Notes: generated by a model not told the origin, from the sequence alone. Positions 41,288 through 49,815 are shown, counted from the first letter of the stretch. The stretch: 50,074 nucleotides of DNA from Oscillospiraceae bacterium (GCA_015065965.1 SVPH01000020.1:1-50074), one strand, 5' to 3'. Numbers and translations: made by a program.

Positions 41288-42181
41288 CTAAAATTTATAC
41301 GAATTCTCATCAAAGAAATCTTTGTATACTTTTACACACTCGAGTTCTGTCCACTTGCTTGTAATTACAGGAACGGAATCAATATCATAAATCCGTGCAC
41401 CTTTGAGCGAGAGGAGGAATGGAGAGTGGGTGGAAACAATAAACTGGCAGCCGTGATTTCTGACGCAGTCTTCCAAAAAATATTTAAGTTCAAGTTGGTT
41501 TGAGGGGGAAAGACTGTTTTCCGGTTCATCAAGCAGATATAAGGCGTTATCGGCAATTGCATCAACAAAAAGCGAGAGTGCGCTTTCGCCGTTTGAGCGC
41601 TCAGCCACATTTCGCATCAGACGGGAACGGATATATTGCGATTGGCTCATTTTTCTGTTTCTGGCATCTTTGACCTTTTTCCAGCGGTCATAGTCATCAA
41701 TTCCGTGAAGTCTGGCATCTGCATCCTCGCTGTTGCTTTCTATCCATTCACGCAGCAGGTCGTTGCGCTTGCTGTCGATGCCGTCGTTAATGCGTCGGAT
41801 ATCGAGAACTCGGTCAAACACATCATCGCTTGTTATAATCGAACTGTCTAAAGGCAAGGTTTTTTCCGTCTTACAGCGGCACAGACCGACGTAATCTTCA
41901 AAAAAATCGCTGCGGTTAAAAGGTGCGTTACGCTTAAGATTCAGTTTATCTGCAATAACATTGAGGATTGTGCTTTTGCCGCTGCCGTTGTTTCCGCAAA
42001 AGACAGTGATATCACGGAACTCAAATTCATCGGGCAAACCGCGTTCGCGAAACATTCCGAACGGATATTGCGATGTATAACATGTGCGGAAATTTTTTGC
42101 GCTGAAATTTTTGCTGTGAACATTGAAGAAATCCTCATCCTCATCGCGCGACGGAAAATGAAAAGATTTAAGATAAATCAT
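41288..42181 (-). CDS. AAA/ABC-type ATPase (RecF/OLD-like), orphan
   Basis: A 297-residue ABC-class ATPase. Walker A is VFCGNNGSGKSTILN near residue 85-98. A signature-like SNGESALSLF precedes Walker B in ALYLLDEPENSLSPS, and the H-loop is FIVSTHSPFLL. The helical insert between them is short (about 90 residues), with no coiled coil. Such stand-alone predicted ATPases occur in defence pairs (with nucleases) and in housekeeping roles. Here no toxin, nuclease or TOPRIM gene is beside it, so no system is claimed. It lies between a MerR gene and the phosphodiesterase unit, both in the same direction. Confidence 0.8.
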   Translation of the reverse strand: MIYLKSFHFPSRDEDEDFFNVHSKNFSAKNFRTCYTSQYPFGMFRERGLPDEFEFRDITVFCGNNGSGKSTILNVIADKLNLKRNAPFNRSDFFEDYVGLCRCKTEKTLPLDSSIITSDDVFDRVLDIRRINDGIDSKRNDLLREWIESNSEDADARLHGIDDYDRWKKVKDARNRKMSQSQYIRSRLMRNVAERSNGESALSLFVDAIADNALYLLDEPENSLSPSNQLELKYFLEDCVRNHGCQFIVSTHSPFLLSLKGARIYDIDSVPVITSKWTELECVKVYKDFFDENSYKF

Positions 42182-42209
42182 GCAGAAACAACTCCTTACA
42201 GTTTTTGTA

Positions 42210-42237
42210 ATAATATTTTATTACATTAATAGTACAA
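42210..42237 (-). promoter_or_regulatory. Possible promoter of the AAA ATPase gene
   Basis: The minus strand shows TTGTAC (42237-42232), a 16 bp spacer and TATTAT (42215-42210), just before the AAGGAG site at 42196. The region is AT-rich, so chance is possible. Confidence 0.4.
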
Positions 42238-42286
42238 TAAAAAGGACACTTAATATGTTTTTTCAGTCTGCAGATTTATTACGATT

Positions 42287-43018
42287 TTAGTTGCAATAGA
42301 ATTTTATTGATTTTGATATATATTCTGCAGTGCCGATGCCGTTTTTGTCTATGTTGGTTTTAAAACGGTTATCGGCTGTATACATCTGCCCTAACCCTTT
42401 GAGGATTTCGGGAGTACAGGTATAGAAATTATCTGTTATATATTGCTGAAGTTTTTTTACGAGTGACTGCGCAGTTTCGCTTTCGGGTGCTGCACCGCTT
42501 TTGAGTGCATCTGCAAATTCAGCAAGGACTGCGTTTAAGCCAGCATTGACATCGTTCCACTTATCAGCGGAATAATCGGCGGTCTTTTGCTCGCTTTCCT
42601 TGTAGGCATCCGTGCTGCCCCAACGCTGTTTTGCTTCGTCAGCATACTGCTTGCGTGCGTTTTCATATTCGTTATTATTAAATGTGTCCATGGGTATCTT
42701 TCCTTTCTCGGCTTCATCAAGGGCGGAAATCAGCCTGTCTAAACGCTCTTTTTTGAGTATCAGAAGTTCTTTCTGCCTGCGGATTGCCGCCGTTTTATCG
42801 TAATCGGATGACGAAAGAATTCGGAGTATGCTTTTCAGCGGAAAATCAAGTTCACGGTAAAACAGAATTTCAACCATCCGCTCAAGCGATTTTTCGTCAT
42901 AATCTCTGTAACCGTTTTGTTCGTCAACATACGCAGGCTTCAACAGCCCTATTTCATCGTAATAATGCAATGTCCTTATACTGACACCCGTCAGTTTTGC
43001 AAATTCTTTGATATGCAT
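42287..43018 (-). CDS. MerR-family regulator with TipAS domain
   Basis: A 243-residue regulator. Residues 1-70 are a MerR winged helix (MHIKEFAKLTGVSIRTLHYY, GLLKPAYVDEQNGYRDYDEKSL), followed by the dimer coiled coil (RQKELLILKKERLDRLISALDEAE). Residues about 120-243 match the TipAS drug-binding domain (YADEAKQRWGSTDAYKES, TCTPEILKGLGQMYTADNRFKTNID). Family members sense cyclic thiopeptides or other amphiphilic drugs and activate efflux or defence genes. The ATG at 43018 has AGGAG 8 bases upstream, and a longer upstream reading is unsupported. Its own promoter has the 19 bp spacer typical of MerR control. No efflux gene is next to it. Confidence 0.88.
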   Translation of the reverse strand: MHIKEFAKLTGVSIRTLHYYDEIGLLKPAYVDEQNGYRDYDEKSLERMVEILFYRELDFPLKSILRILSSSDYDKTAAIRRQKELLILKKERLDRLISALDEAEKGKIPMDTFNNNEYENARKQYADEAKQRWGSTDAYKESEQKTADYSADKWNDVNAGLNAVLAEFADALKSGAAPESETAQSLVKKLQQYITDNFYTCTPEILKGLGQMYTADNRFKTNIDKNGIGTAEYISKSIKFYCN

Positions 43019-43040
43019 ACCATCAACTCCTGATATGTTT

Positions 43041-43071
43041 ATTATAAACCATAACGTAACGTGAGAGTCAA
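43041..43071 (-). promoter_or_regulatory. MerR-type promoter with 19 bp spacer
   Basis: The minus strand shows TTGACT (43071-43066), a 19 bp spacer and TATAAT (43046-43041). The spacer carries CACGTTACGTTATG, a near-palindrome around ACGT-T-ACGT. An overlong spacer that needs MerR twisting is the family rule, which points to autoregulation. Confidence 0.75.
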
Positions 43072-43157
43072 GAGTTTTACACATATATAAATTGTTTATT
43101 TGCATTTTTCTTCTTTTTTGTGTCCTGTTCTGAAAAGGAATGTTTTAATGCAGACTA

Positions 43158-43186
43158 TTGCAAAACTTTAATTTGAAAGATATAAT
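43158..43186 (+). promoter_or_regulatory. sigma-A promoter of the pectate-lyase-like gene
   Basis: TTGCAA (43158-43163), a 17 bp spacer and TATAAT (43181-43186) are 74 bases before the ATG. The leader between them shows no known riboswitch pattern. Confidence 0.65.
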
Positions 43187-43260
43187 AAAAATACAGCAAG
43201 TCTTTTCAGGCAAGTTACCCAAAAGGCTATAGCAAAAAAGCAGTTTGAAGGTGATGAAAA

Positions 43261-45183
43261 ATGTTTTCACGAATAATTGCGGTAATAATGTGCATTGTTT
43301 CTTTTTTTACTGCTCCGTTTTCGCAACTTTTTTCTGAAATTGATCTTAAAAGTGAACTCGCAAAGGGAAACTATGAAAGCCCGTATATTGTCAGACCTCT
43401 TGACGGGATAACCGTTAACGGTGTGTCAGTTGATGAATATACCGTTGTTGTTCCGCAAGGCACGCTGTACGCCAATGCAGCACAGACACTTTGCAATGAG
43501 TTTTATAAGGCTTGCGGCAAAAAGATTGCCGTAACCGAAAACGCTGCTCAAAAAGCCTTTATAATTGATGAGGTTCTGAATGATTCGGATATGTTCAGCC
43601 TTAAGGTTGAAAACGGTAATGTTTATATTACAGGCAGTTTGTGCGCAGGAATTTCAAGAGGAATAACTGCTTTTGCAGATGAGGTTTTGTTAAAATCGCA
43701 AGGTGTTTATGATTTCCAAAACGGTTATGAGTATAATAAAACTTTCTCGGATTATGTAACATATGAGGATTTCGGCGCTGTGGGTGACGGCAAAACCGAT
43801 GATTTTGAAGCAGTTGTGAAAACCCATGAATACGCAAACACAAACGGGTTAAGTGTTTTTGCAAATGAAACCGCAACTTATTATATCGGCGGTGCAAACA
43901 AAACCGCTTGTATTATGACCGATACCGATTGGTCAACCGCACGCTTTATAATTGATGATACTCAGGTTGAAAACAGAAGTGCATGGATATTTAACATTGC
44001 CCCGTCGCAGGGAGGAATAAATATAACCGATAAAGTTTCTCCTCTTAAATCCGATGCGAAAAATATAGGCTCGCCTCTTGACGGTAAAAGTTTGGTTGTG
44101 CTTACAGATTCCAACGTTAAGCGATATATACGCAAGGGCGCAAACCAAAATTCAGGCAGCAATCAGACAGATGTTATCCTTGTTGATGAAAACGGAAATA
44201 TTTCACCCGATACTCCGCTTATATGGGATTTTGATTCAATCACTTCTGCAACGGCTTATCCCATCGACACCGAAAAATTAACCGTTAAAGGCGGCAAATT
44301 CACAACTCTTGCAAACAATGCTGCTTCGGAGTATAACTATTATGCAAGAGGAATTCAGGTAAGACGTTCAAACACCGTTGTTGACGGATTATATCACGAT
44401 ATTAAAAATGAGGGTAAAACCGGCGCACCGTATTCGGCTTTTGTCAGCCTTTCATGCTGCGCCGATGTAACGGTAAAGAACTGCACGTTTACGGGTCATA
44501 AAAAGTATTCAACAACGGGCTCTGCAGGAACATCCGTAGCAATGGGTACTTACGATATAGGTGCAGCGACTGCTGTTAATGCAAGATTTATTAATTGCAA
44601 CCAGACAAACGATATAACCGATAATGATTATTGGGGAATTGCTGGTACGAACTACTGCAAAAATCTTGTATATGACGGCTGCGCACTTTCGCGATTTGAT
44701 GCACATCAGGGTGTTCTCAACGCAACGGTTAAAAACTCTGTTCTCGGTCATCACGGAATAAAACTGATAGGAAGCGGAACGGCATTGATTGAGAATACAA
44801 CCGTTTTATCCGACAGTTTTATTGCTCTCCGCTCAGATTACGGCTCAACATGGAACGGAGAACTTATTATCCGCAACTGTAAGTTCTATCCGACAGGCAT
44901 ATCAAGCCATATTATTGATGCTGAAAATTCGGAGGACCATGATTTCGGCTATACCTGCTACCTGCCACAAAGAATAGCAGTTGACGGCTTCTATGTTCAC
45001 AGAACAGGAAATAATTATCTTTTTACCAAGGTTAATTCAAAGCATAATTCCGATTCATACGATGCGGAATATCCCGTTGTTCCTCCGCAGGAAATAACCG
45101 TTAAGGATTTCAGTTGTTTGTTATTCGGAGAAATATTCGTTTCAAAAAACAAGGCAATATTTAAGACTGAAATTTCATCATAA
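43261..45183 (+). CDS. Secreted pectate-lyase-superfamily beta-helix protein
   Basis: A 640-residue exported protein. A signal sequence or anchor covers residues 3-25 (FSRIIAVIMCIVSFFTAPFSQLF). A region of about 145 residues follows that resembles an accessory domain before carbohydrate-active modules (GTLYANAAQTLCNEFYKACGKK). The beta-helix begins with VTYEDFGAVGDGKTDDFEAV, a hallmark of the Pectate_lyase_3 group, which also includes glycosidases and phage tail spikes. Later coils include ADVTVKNCTFTG, CKNLVYDGCALS and GELIIRNCKFYP. The catalytic class is not readable. AAGGTGATG precedes the start. It has its own promoter and is followed 80 bases later by the metallophosphoesterase gene, which also has one. 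Confidence 0.75.
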   Translation: MFSRIIAVIMCIVSFFTAPFSQLFSEIDLKSELAKGNYESPYIVRPLDGITVNGVSVDEYTVVVPQGTLYANAAQTLCNEFYKACGKKIAVTENAAQKAFIIDEVLNDSDMFSLKVENGNVYITGSLCAGISRGITAFADEVLLKSQGVYDFQNGYEYNKTFSDYVTYEDFGAVGDGKTDDFEAVVKTHEYANTNGLSVFANETATYYIGGANKTACIMTDTDWSTARFIIDDTQVENRSAWIFNIAPSQGGINITDKVSPLKSDAKNIGSPLDGKSLVVLTDSNVKRYIRKGANQNSGSNQTDVILVDENGNISPDTPLIWDFDSITSATAYPIDTEKLTVKGGKFTTLANNAASEYNYYARGIQVRRSNTVVDGLYHDIKNEGKTGAPYSAFVSLSCCADVTVKNCTFTGHKKYSTTGSAGTSVAMGTYDIGAATAVNARFINCNQTNDITDNDYWGIAGTNYCKNLVYDGCALSRFDAHQGVLNATVKNSVLGHHGIKLIGSGTALIENTTVLSDSFIALRSDYGSTWNGELIIRNCKFYPTGISSHIIDAENSEDHDFGYTCYLPQRIAVDGFYVHRTGNNYLFTKVNSKHNSDSYDAEYPVVPPQEITVKDFSCLLFGEIFVSKNKAIFKTEISS

Positions 45184-45205
45184 TTTATTTCAGCAGATAT
45201 GTGTG

Positions 45206-45234
45206 TTGACAGTTTAGGATTTTGGATTTATAAT
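45206..45234 (+). promoter_or_regulatory. Consensus sigma-A promoter of the metallophosphoesterase gene
   Basis: TTGACA (45206-45211), a 17 bp spacer and TATAAT (45229-45234) are both perfect and lie 28 bases before the ATG. Confidence 0.8.
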
Positions 45235-45262
45235 CAAAAAAAATAGTATTCAGAGGTGCAAT

Positions 45263-46327
45263 ATGGCAACTGTAAAACTTGTTTTAGCCTTTTTTCTTTC
45301 ACTGTTTCAGATTCTTTCGCCCGTAGCAGCGCTTGTTGTGAATTTCGGCGAAAGCAGTTTCTTTGACGAGTGGTCGGCAGAGGATAAATTTACTGCAGAT
45401 TATTGTGCGGAAATCGAAAAGAACCCCGATGAAGATTTCATTATCCTCAACCTTGCCGATGTACAACTTAAAGATGATTTGGTTTATGAGGATCAGGGTG
45501 AGAAAACAGCAGAAATGATTGACAACCTTGTCAGGGAAACCGAGCCGGACCTTATCACTCTGACAGGCGATAATGCTTGGGGCACAATTGCTTATATCAA
45601 ACTTATTAATCAGATTGATTCTTACGGTATTCCGTGGGCACCTGTTATGGGCAACCATGATGGTCAGTGCCTGATAAATGAATTCTGGGCAGCATATCTT
45701 CTCTACAAGGCTGAAAATTGTCTTTTTGAGTTTGGCCCCGAAAACATGGGTTACGGAAACTATATCATAAACATTACCGAAAAAGGAAAAATTATCCATA
45801 CACTTTTCATGCTTGACACTCATAACGGCGCAGAGTTTACTCTTGAAGACGGCACAAAAGTAAGCGGTTATGACCATCTTTGGGATAATCAGATTGAATG
45901 GTACAAGTGGGCTGTTAACGGAATTTCCGAAATTTCGGGAAGAACGGTTGAAAGTTCGGTATTCATACACATTCCCGTTTATGAATACAAAGACGCATGG
46001 ATAAAAGCCTACGGCAGCAATGAGACCGGAACTCTTTCTCCTGAACTTGCACCCGCTGCACTCGGTATTCGCGGCGAAGATGTATGCTGCTCGCCTGTTA
46101 ATAATGGTTTCTTTGGTGTTTGCAAAGAACTCGGAAGCACAAAAAATATATTTGCAGGTCACGATCACTCAAATAATTTCCAGATTTATTACGAGGGCAT
46201 CAGACTCAACTATACACTTAAAACCGGATACGGTGCTTATTATACCGACGGTCTTATCGGCGGAACTGTGATATCACTTGACTCCGACGGTGCGGCATAT
46301 GCAGAGCATTGCTATATGTCAAAGTGA
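45263..46327 (+). CDS. Exported calcineurin-like metallophosphoesterase
   Basis: A 354-residue protein with an N-terminal hydrophobic segment (residues 4-28) for export. The calcineurin-type motifs are partial at the first site (LNLADVQLKDD, where D-x-H is usual, so the His is replaced by Gln), then LTGDNAWG (GDN), VMGNHDGQ (GNHD), FIHIPVYEY (His) and FAGHDHSNNF (GHDH). Family members cleave phosphomonoesters or diesters, including purple-acid-type and sphingomyelinase-like enzymes. The altered first motif could change metal use. RBS AGAGGTG. It ends in front of a strong bidirectional terminator. Confidence 0.82.
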   Translation: MATVKLVLAFFLSLFQILSPVAALVVNFGESSFFDEWSAEDKFTADYCAEIEKNPDEDFIILNLADVQLKDDLVYEDQGEKTAEMIDNLVRETEPDLITLTGDNAWGTIAYIKLINQIDSYGIPWAPVMGNHDGQCLINEFWAAYLLYKAENCLFEFGPENMGYGNYIINITEKGKIIHTLFMLDTHNGAEFTLEDGTKVSGYDHLWDNQIEWYKWAVNGISEISGRTVESSVFIHIPVYEYKDAWIKAYGSNETGTLSPELAPAALGIRGEDVCCSPVNNGFFGVCKELGSTKNIFAGHDHSNNFQIYYEGIRLNYTLKTGYGAYYTDGLIGGTVISLDSDGAAYAEHCYMSK

Positions 46328-46392
46328 TAAACGGCAAAGATTTTCTTTCGCATTAAACTCTGAGAAAAATGTTCCGGCATATAACTGTATTA

Positions 46393-46431
46393 AAAATGCT
46401 CGAAATCCGAAAAGGATTTCGAGCATTTTGT
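46393..46431. terminator. Bidirectional terminator
   Basis: AATGCTCGAAATCC-GAAAA-GGATTTCGAGCATT is followed by TTGTTTTG on the plus strand, with an A run on the 5' side. It separates the metallophosphoesterase gene from the convergent membrane protein gene. Confidence 0.85.
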
Positions 46432-46466
46432 TTTGATGACCTACAGCCAGACGCGGTTTGACGGCT

Positions 46467-48164
46467 TCAGCCTGTACTCTGTTTGCATGATAAAATTTTT
46501 GAACCTGAGCAGGAAAGTTCAACCGTATCGCCTGCTTCAAGGAGCAGCATATTCTCATGCTCCGATGCTTTTGCTTTAAAGATATTGTTTTCAGTATCAA
46601 TAAGGTAAATATAGGTGTTTCCGTCAATGTCAATATATTTTACGGAAGCAATTGTAGCGGTAACACTATTTATTTTATCTGTCGGAGTCTGAATTTCGCT
46701 TATGCCGAGCATTGATTTGTATTTTGCAATGCATTCCGCCTGAGTTGCAGCAGTTGTTACGATATTGTACTGTTCAACATTGACTGCGGCATAAAGTTTT
46801 ACAAGTCCGCCGGAATCCTTAAGCACCATAATATATGTGGGATTTCCATCAACGTTAATCAAAGAGGGGAACGATGCCTGATAGCCTTTTTCCTGAACCT
46901 CACCCTCTGCGGCTGCCATTGCGGATTTTTCATCGGCACCTGCAATCGCATAGTAGCGGCTTTCGCCCGTTCTTTCGTTGGCAAGGAGGAAGCCTATGTT
47001 TGAACTGTCGCCGTTAACCGAAGTTACGCCGGTATATATCCATATATCGCCGTCTTTGGCAATATAACCGTAATCGGAAACAGGCTTTTCATCTGAGGAA
47101 TCATCTTCGGAACTGTATGTTGTAACCTGCTTGCAGCCCTTTTTGGTAAACAGGCTGTTCATATATCCGTTCTGATACATTCCGTACCAATTATACTGCT
47201 CGCAGATAAGGTCGCCGTAGAATACAACATCAATCCATCTCGGAATATCCGCAACATCATATCTGACGGTTTCGCCCGATACAGGGTCAAGTACGATACA
47301 ACCGCTGACGGTTTTTCCGCCAAAGAGAGAAATTGTTTTTTCAACGATAGATGCAACATAATAAGGCTTTCCGTTTTCGTCGATTTCAAAATGAAGGTTT
47401 TCGGTCATCAATGTCGGATATTTAAACCAGATGTGTCTTTTGGCGTTTTCCATAAGATGTGCCGAGGGAATATATTTCATTCCCTCAGATTTTTCAAATG
47501 AAGCCGACATTGAAACAGGGTCAACGGTAACATACCCCTTTACACCGGAGTTTCTATTATTTATCCATTTAAAAAAATCTGCATATTCAAGAGCGGAAAC
47601 CTTTATGGGCTTTCCGTTATAGTCAATTTGCATGTAATCGTTTGAAACATCAAACTGGCTGACAACATCAGAAAGAGCGCCTATTTCACGGTCACCGAGC
47701 ATTCGCGCAGATGCCGTATCCATAAGAGCAATGGAGTCTGTTCCGACAGACTCTGATAAATCGGATGCAAAATCCGAATCGTCAACTTTCAAAATCTTTG
47801 CATAAGAGGTTGCGTTGAACATTGTGCTGCCGGCAACGCCTGCACCTATAAGAATAACGCACAGAGCGATAGGCAGAATGTAGGGAAGAACAGTGAAATT
47901 GAATTTTGTATATTTTTTTGTGCGGCCCTTTGAACCGACATTTTTTGAAAAGGTTACCCATTCAAAGTCCCTGCAGCCGTTTGCTAATCTTCCGAAATAA
48001 ATTGAGAAAGTCAACGCAAGAATAACGATAACCCAGAAAACGTGGTTGTGAATGTTAATTGCTGTGCAGGAAACAAACAATCCTATTCCGATTATTATCA
48101 GACCTGTAAGAATACCGACAACCCACGGAAGAATTTTAATTTTTTTAGTGTTTGACTTTTTCAT
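46467..48164 (-). CDS. Membrane protein of unknown function with large outer domain
   Basis: A 565-residue protein not assigned to a family. TM helices are visible at about 11-33, 41-59 and 91-114. The remaining 450 residues are soluble and should face outside if the N-terminus is inside. The soluble part has blocks such as PTLMTENLHFEIDENGKPYY, VLDPVSGETVRYDVADIPRW, IGFLLANERTGESRYYAIAG and PTYIMVLKDSGGLVKLYAAV, which look like repeated PepSY-like or similar beta-rich modules. This is only an impression. The ATG at 48164 has AAGGAG 8 bases upstream, and a consensus-like promoter lies at 48185-48213. Confidence 0.75.
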   Translation of the reverse strand: MKKSNTKKIKILPWVVGILTGLIIIGIGLFVSCTAINIHNHVFWVIVILALTFSIYFGRLANGCRDFEWVTFSKNVGSKGRTKKYTKFNFTVLPYILPIALCVILIGAGVAGSTMFNATSYAKILKVDDSDFASDLSESVGTDSIALMDTASARMLGDREIGALSDVVSQFDVSNDYMQIDYNGKPIKVSALEYADFFKWINNRNSGVKGYVTVDPVSMSASFEKSEGMKYIPSAHLMENAKRHIWFKYPTLMTENLHFEIDENGKPYYVASIVEKTISLFGGKTVSGCIVLDPVSGETVRYDVADIPRWIDVVFYGDLICEQYNWYGMYQNGYMNSLFTKKGCKQVTTYSSEDDSSDEKPVSDYGYIAKDGDIWIYTGVTSVNGDSSNIGFLLANERTGESRYYAIAGADEKSAMAAAEGEVQEKGYQASFPSLINVDGNPTYIMVLKDSGGLVKLYAAVNVEQYNIVTTAATQAECIAKYKSMLGISEIQTPTDKINSVTATIASVKYIDIDGNTYIYLIDTENNIFKAKASEHENMLLLEAGDTVELSCSGSKILSCKQSTG

Positions 48165-48184
48165 ACTGTCAACTCCTTTTCTTG

Positions 48185-48213
48185 ATTTTATCACGAACAA
48201 TACCGTAAATCAA
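48185..48213 (-). promoter_or_regulatory. Promoter of the large membrane protein gene
   Basis: The minus strand shows TTGATT (48213-48208), a 17 bp spacer and TAAAAT (48190-48185), 21 bases before the start codon. Confidence 0.65.
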
Positions 48214-48227
48214 TATGCCTGCAAAGT

Positions 48228-48452
48228 TTAACTGCACGCCTTCAGCAATCCTGCTGCACCTGCAATTAATGCAATGGGTATGAGCAGCAGGAATCCGCCT
48301 GTGAAAATTGCAAGCAAGATAAATACGGGGACTGCGATTGCAAGCAGTACAGTTGCAACGATTTTAGCCGCACCCCAGGTTATTTTAAATGCCAACCCGA
48401 TTGCCTTAAAGAAAAGCCATACTGCAAGAATCGTAAAAATTATTTCTAACAA
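48228..48452 (-). CDS. Small membrane protein, two TM helices
   Basis: A 74-residue hydrophobic protein. Starting at the TTG at 48452, which has AAGGAG 8 bases upstream, it reads LLEIIFTILAVWLFFKAIGL and continues with a second hydrophobic stretch, VATVLLAIAVPVFILLAIFTGGF, and a Gly/Ala-rich end (LIAGAAGLLKACS). A longer reading from 48590 lacks a ribosome site and includes a Cys-rich, unlikely N-terminus. No function recognised. Confidence 0.65.
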   Translation of the reverse strand: MLEIIFTILAVWLFFKAIGLAFKITWGAAKIVATVLLAIAVPVFILLAIFTGGFLLLIPIALIAGAAGLLKACS

Positions 48453-48558
48453 TGTAATCACTCCTTGTTTTTTCTTTTGCCTATATGATAACTCTATGCA
48501 ACAAAAAACTGAATGACACTTTGTGCGAAAATCACACCCTGTTTTTTCACAATAAATG

Positions 48559-48593
48559 CAAAAAACGGTGCCCGATTCGATTCCGGACACCGT
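48559..48593 (-). terminator. Terminator after XRE regulator 3
   Basis: On the minus strand, ACGGTGTCCG/CGGGCACCGT (one G-T pair) with a 9-base loop is followed by TTTTTT. It lies directly after the stop of the gene at 48600-49100. Confidence 0.8.
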
Positions 48594-48599
48594 AATTTC

Positions 48600-49100
48600 T
48601 TATTCACCTTTGATTTGGTTGTATTTTTCAATATTGATTTTCTTGTCTGCAAGCATCTGTTCAACCCATAACTGCAGGGCTTCAACCGTGATTGATATTC
48701 TTTCAAGTTCCTTTTGGATGAAAACAAAATCCTTGATTTCATCGTCATCAATCATGCCGTCTGCGGTGATTTCAATGAGCCTTTCCTGGCTCTTTTTCAT
48801 CGAGTTGAGAGATGAAAGCATTTCGAGCACAATCTGTGCGAGGTCTTTTACCTTGACTTCCGGCACATATTTTTCGCCGATGGGACATTCCTTTGAACAA
48901 TAATGGTTGCAAAGAGTCGGCTCGCCGTAGATTTCGGCAAGCAGCATTACCTCATCGGGAGTTATCGGGAATTTGCCGTTTTCAATTCTTTCAAGGCGCT
49001 CGGGCTGAATGGGCATATTCATAAGAGATGCTTTGTCGCAAACATCATCCCTTGTTAAGTCGTGATTTTTACGAATTTCTTTATAAACAGTGTCTGACAT
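48600..49100 (-). CDS. XRE-type helix-turn-helix protein (3) with Cys cluster
   Basis: A 166-residue protein. Residues 3-60 form a helix-turn-helix of a Cro/CI-like kind (YKEIRKNHDLTRDDVCDKAS, RLERIENGKFPITPDEVMLLAEIYG). A compact Cys group follows (CNHYCSKECPIG, near residues 64-74), which may bind metal. The C-terminal half is predicted helical (LAQIVLEMLSSLNSMKKSQERL, FIQKELERISITVEALQLWVEQML) and likely forms a dimer. Similar proteins are common in Clostridia, with unknown targets. It starts 17 bases after the zinc-ribbon membrane protein gene and ends at a terminator. Confidence 0.8.
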   Translation of the reverse strand: MSDTVYKEIRKNHDLTRDDVCDKASLMNMPIQPERLERIENGKFPITPDEVMLLAEIYGEPTLCNHYCSKECPIGEKYVPEVKVKDLAQIVLEMLSSLNSMKKSQERLIEITADGMIDDDEIKDFVFIQKELERISITVEALQLWVEQMLADKKINIEKYNQIKGE

Positions 49101-49117
49101 ATTATCTCTCCGTTTGT

Positions 49118-49510
49118 TTAAGGATTCAACACAGATACAATTACGATGTAAGTCATACCAAGAACAATGAAAACTGCATATGCAGCAAGAACATACAGTA
49201 CAACCTTCTTGGCGATTGCGCCGTCATCAATTTTTTTAACGGCATTTCCGCATACAGAGCAAAAGGAATTGTTATTTTTAACCTTTGTTCCGCATGAACT
49301 GCATTTCAAACAAGCAATTTTTATTCTTACAATTATATAAACAGGCACAGCATAGAAACTGAACAGCAGTACCATGACTGCCCAAAGGACAGTCTTCATT
49401 TTATGGCGATATGCATCAATCGAAATTATGGCGGTTAATAACAGGTTCATAATGATAAAGCAAATCCACGCAATACCGCCTGTTATCATGCCGATAAGCA
49501 TCGCACCCAT
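49118..49510 (-). CDS. Membrane protein with zinc ribbon
   Basis: A 130-residue protein with TM helices at about 4-30, 40-62 and 104-126. A zinc ribbon lies between the second and third helices: CSSC at 70-73 and CSVC at 84-87. AAGGGAG is 7 bases before the ATG at 49510, which is preferred to a further upstream ATG. Function unknown. It is probably co-transcribed with the XRE regulator downstream (17-base gap), so it may be a membrane partner of that regulator, by inference. Confidence 0.75.
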   Translation of the reverse strand: MGAMLIGMITGGIAWICFIIMNLLLTAIISIDAYRHKMKTVLWAVMVLLFSFYAVPVYIIVRIKIACLKCSSCGTKVKNNNSFCSVCGNAVKKIDDGAIAKKVVLYVLAAYAVFIVLGMTYIVIVSVLNP

Positions 49511-49541
49511 TTCATGACTCCCTTGCTGTTTTTTGTATTTT

Positions 49542-49570
49542 AACATATTGTTGCTGATTATTCAACTCAA
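49542..49570 (-). promoter_or_regulatory. Possible promoter of the zinc-ribbon gene
   Basis: The minus strand shows TTGAGT (49570-49565), a 17 bp spacer and TATGTT (49547-49542), 31 bases before the start. Both hexamers differ from consensus. Confidence 0.4.
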
Positions 49571-49658
49571 AACGGCAAAAACTCGTTCTGCGGCAATTAA
49601 TCTCTTGCCAAAAGGTTGTATATTAAATTCTCCTTTCTTTTCTGATAATGATTTTGCC

Positions 49659-49707
49659 CTCCAACCATATACGACATAAAGAAGTCAAAATGTTCCTAAG
49701 GTTGGAG
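49659..49707. repeat. Inverted repeat in the 49511-49815 gap
   Basis: Perfect 8-bp arms CTCCAACC (49659-49666) and GGTTGGAG (49700-49707) are 33 bases apart. There is no T run. It could be a protein-binding site or a stem-loop. Apart from this and the flanking promoter elements, nothing was recognised in 49571-49770. Confidence 0.4.
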
Positions 49708-49815
49708 AAAAATTTTATAACAAATCCAAGTAAGCGGTACAAAAATCACGGTGGAAATTTTCTCTTTACTGTGGTATGATTAGAGCGACAAATAAGAATT
49801 TGACGAGGTAACATT

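Noticed and set aside
41288-42181. Defence system call for the AAA ATPase
   Set aside because: There is no TOPRIM, HNH or reverse transcriptase domain in it or beside it, so a system name would not be supported.
43187-43260. Possible riboswitch in the leader of the pectate-lyase-like gene
   Set aside because: GGCAAG and GGCTATAGC hinted at known aptamers, but no complete consensus (c-di-GMP, preQ1, SAM) could be fitted.
45299-46168. 289-residue minus-strand frame
   Set aside because: It is antisense to the metallophosphoesterase gene, whose GDN, GNHD and GHDH motifs mark the true frame.
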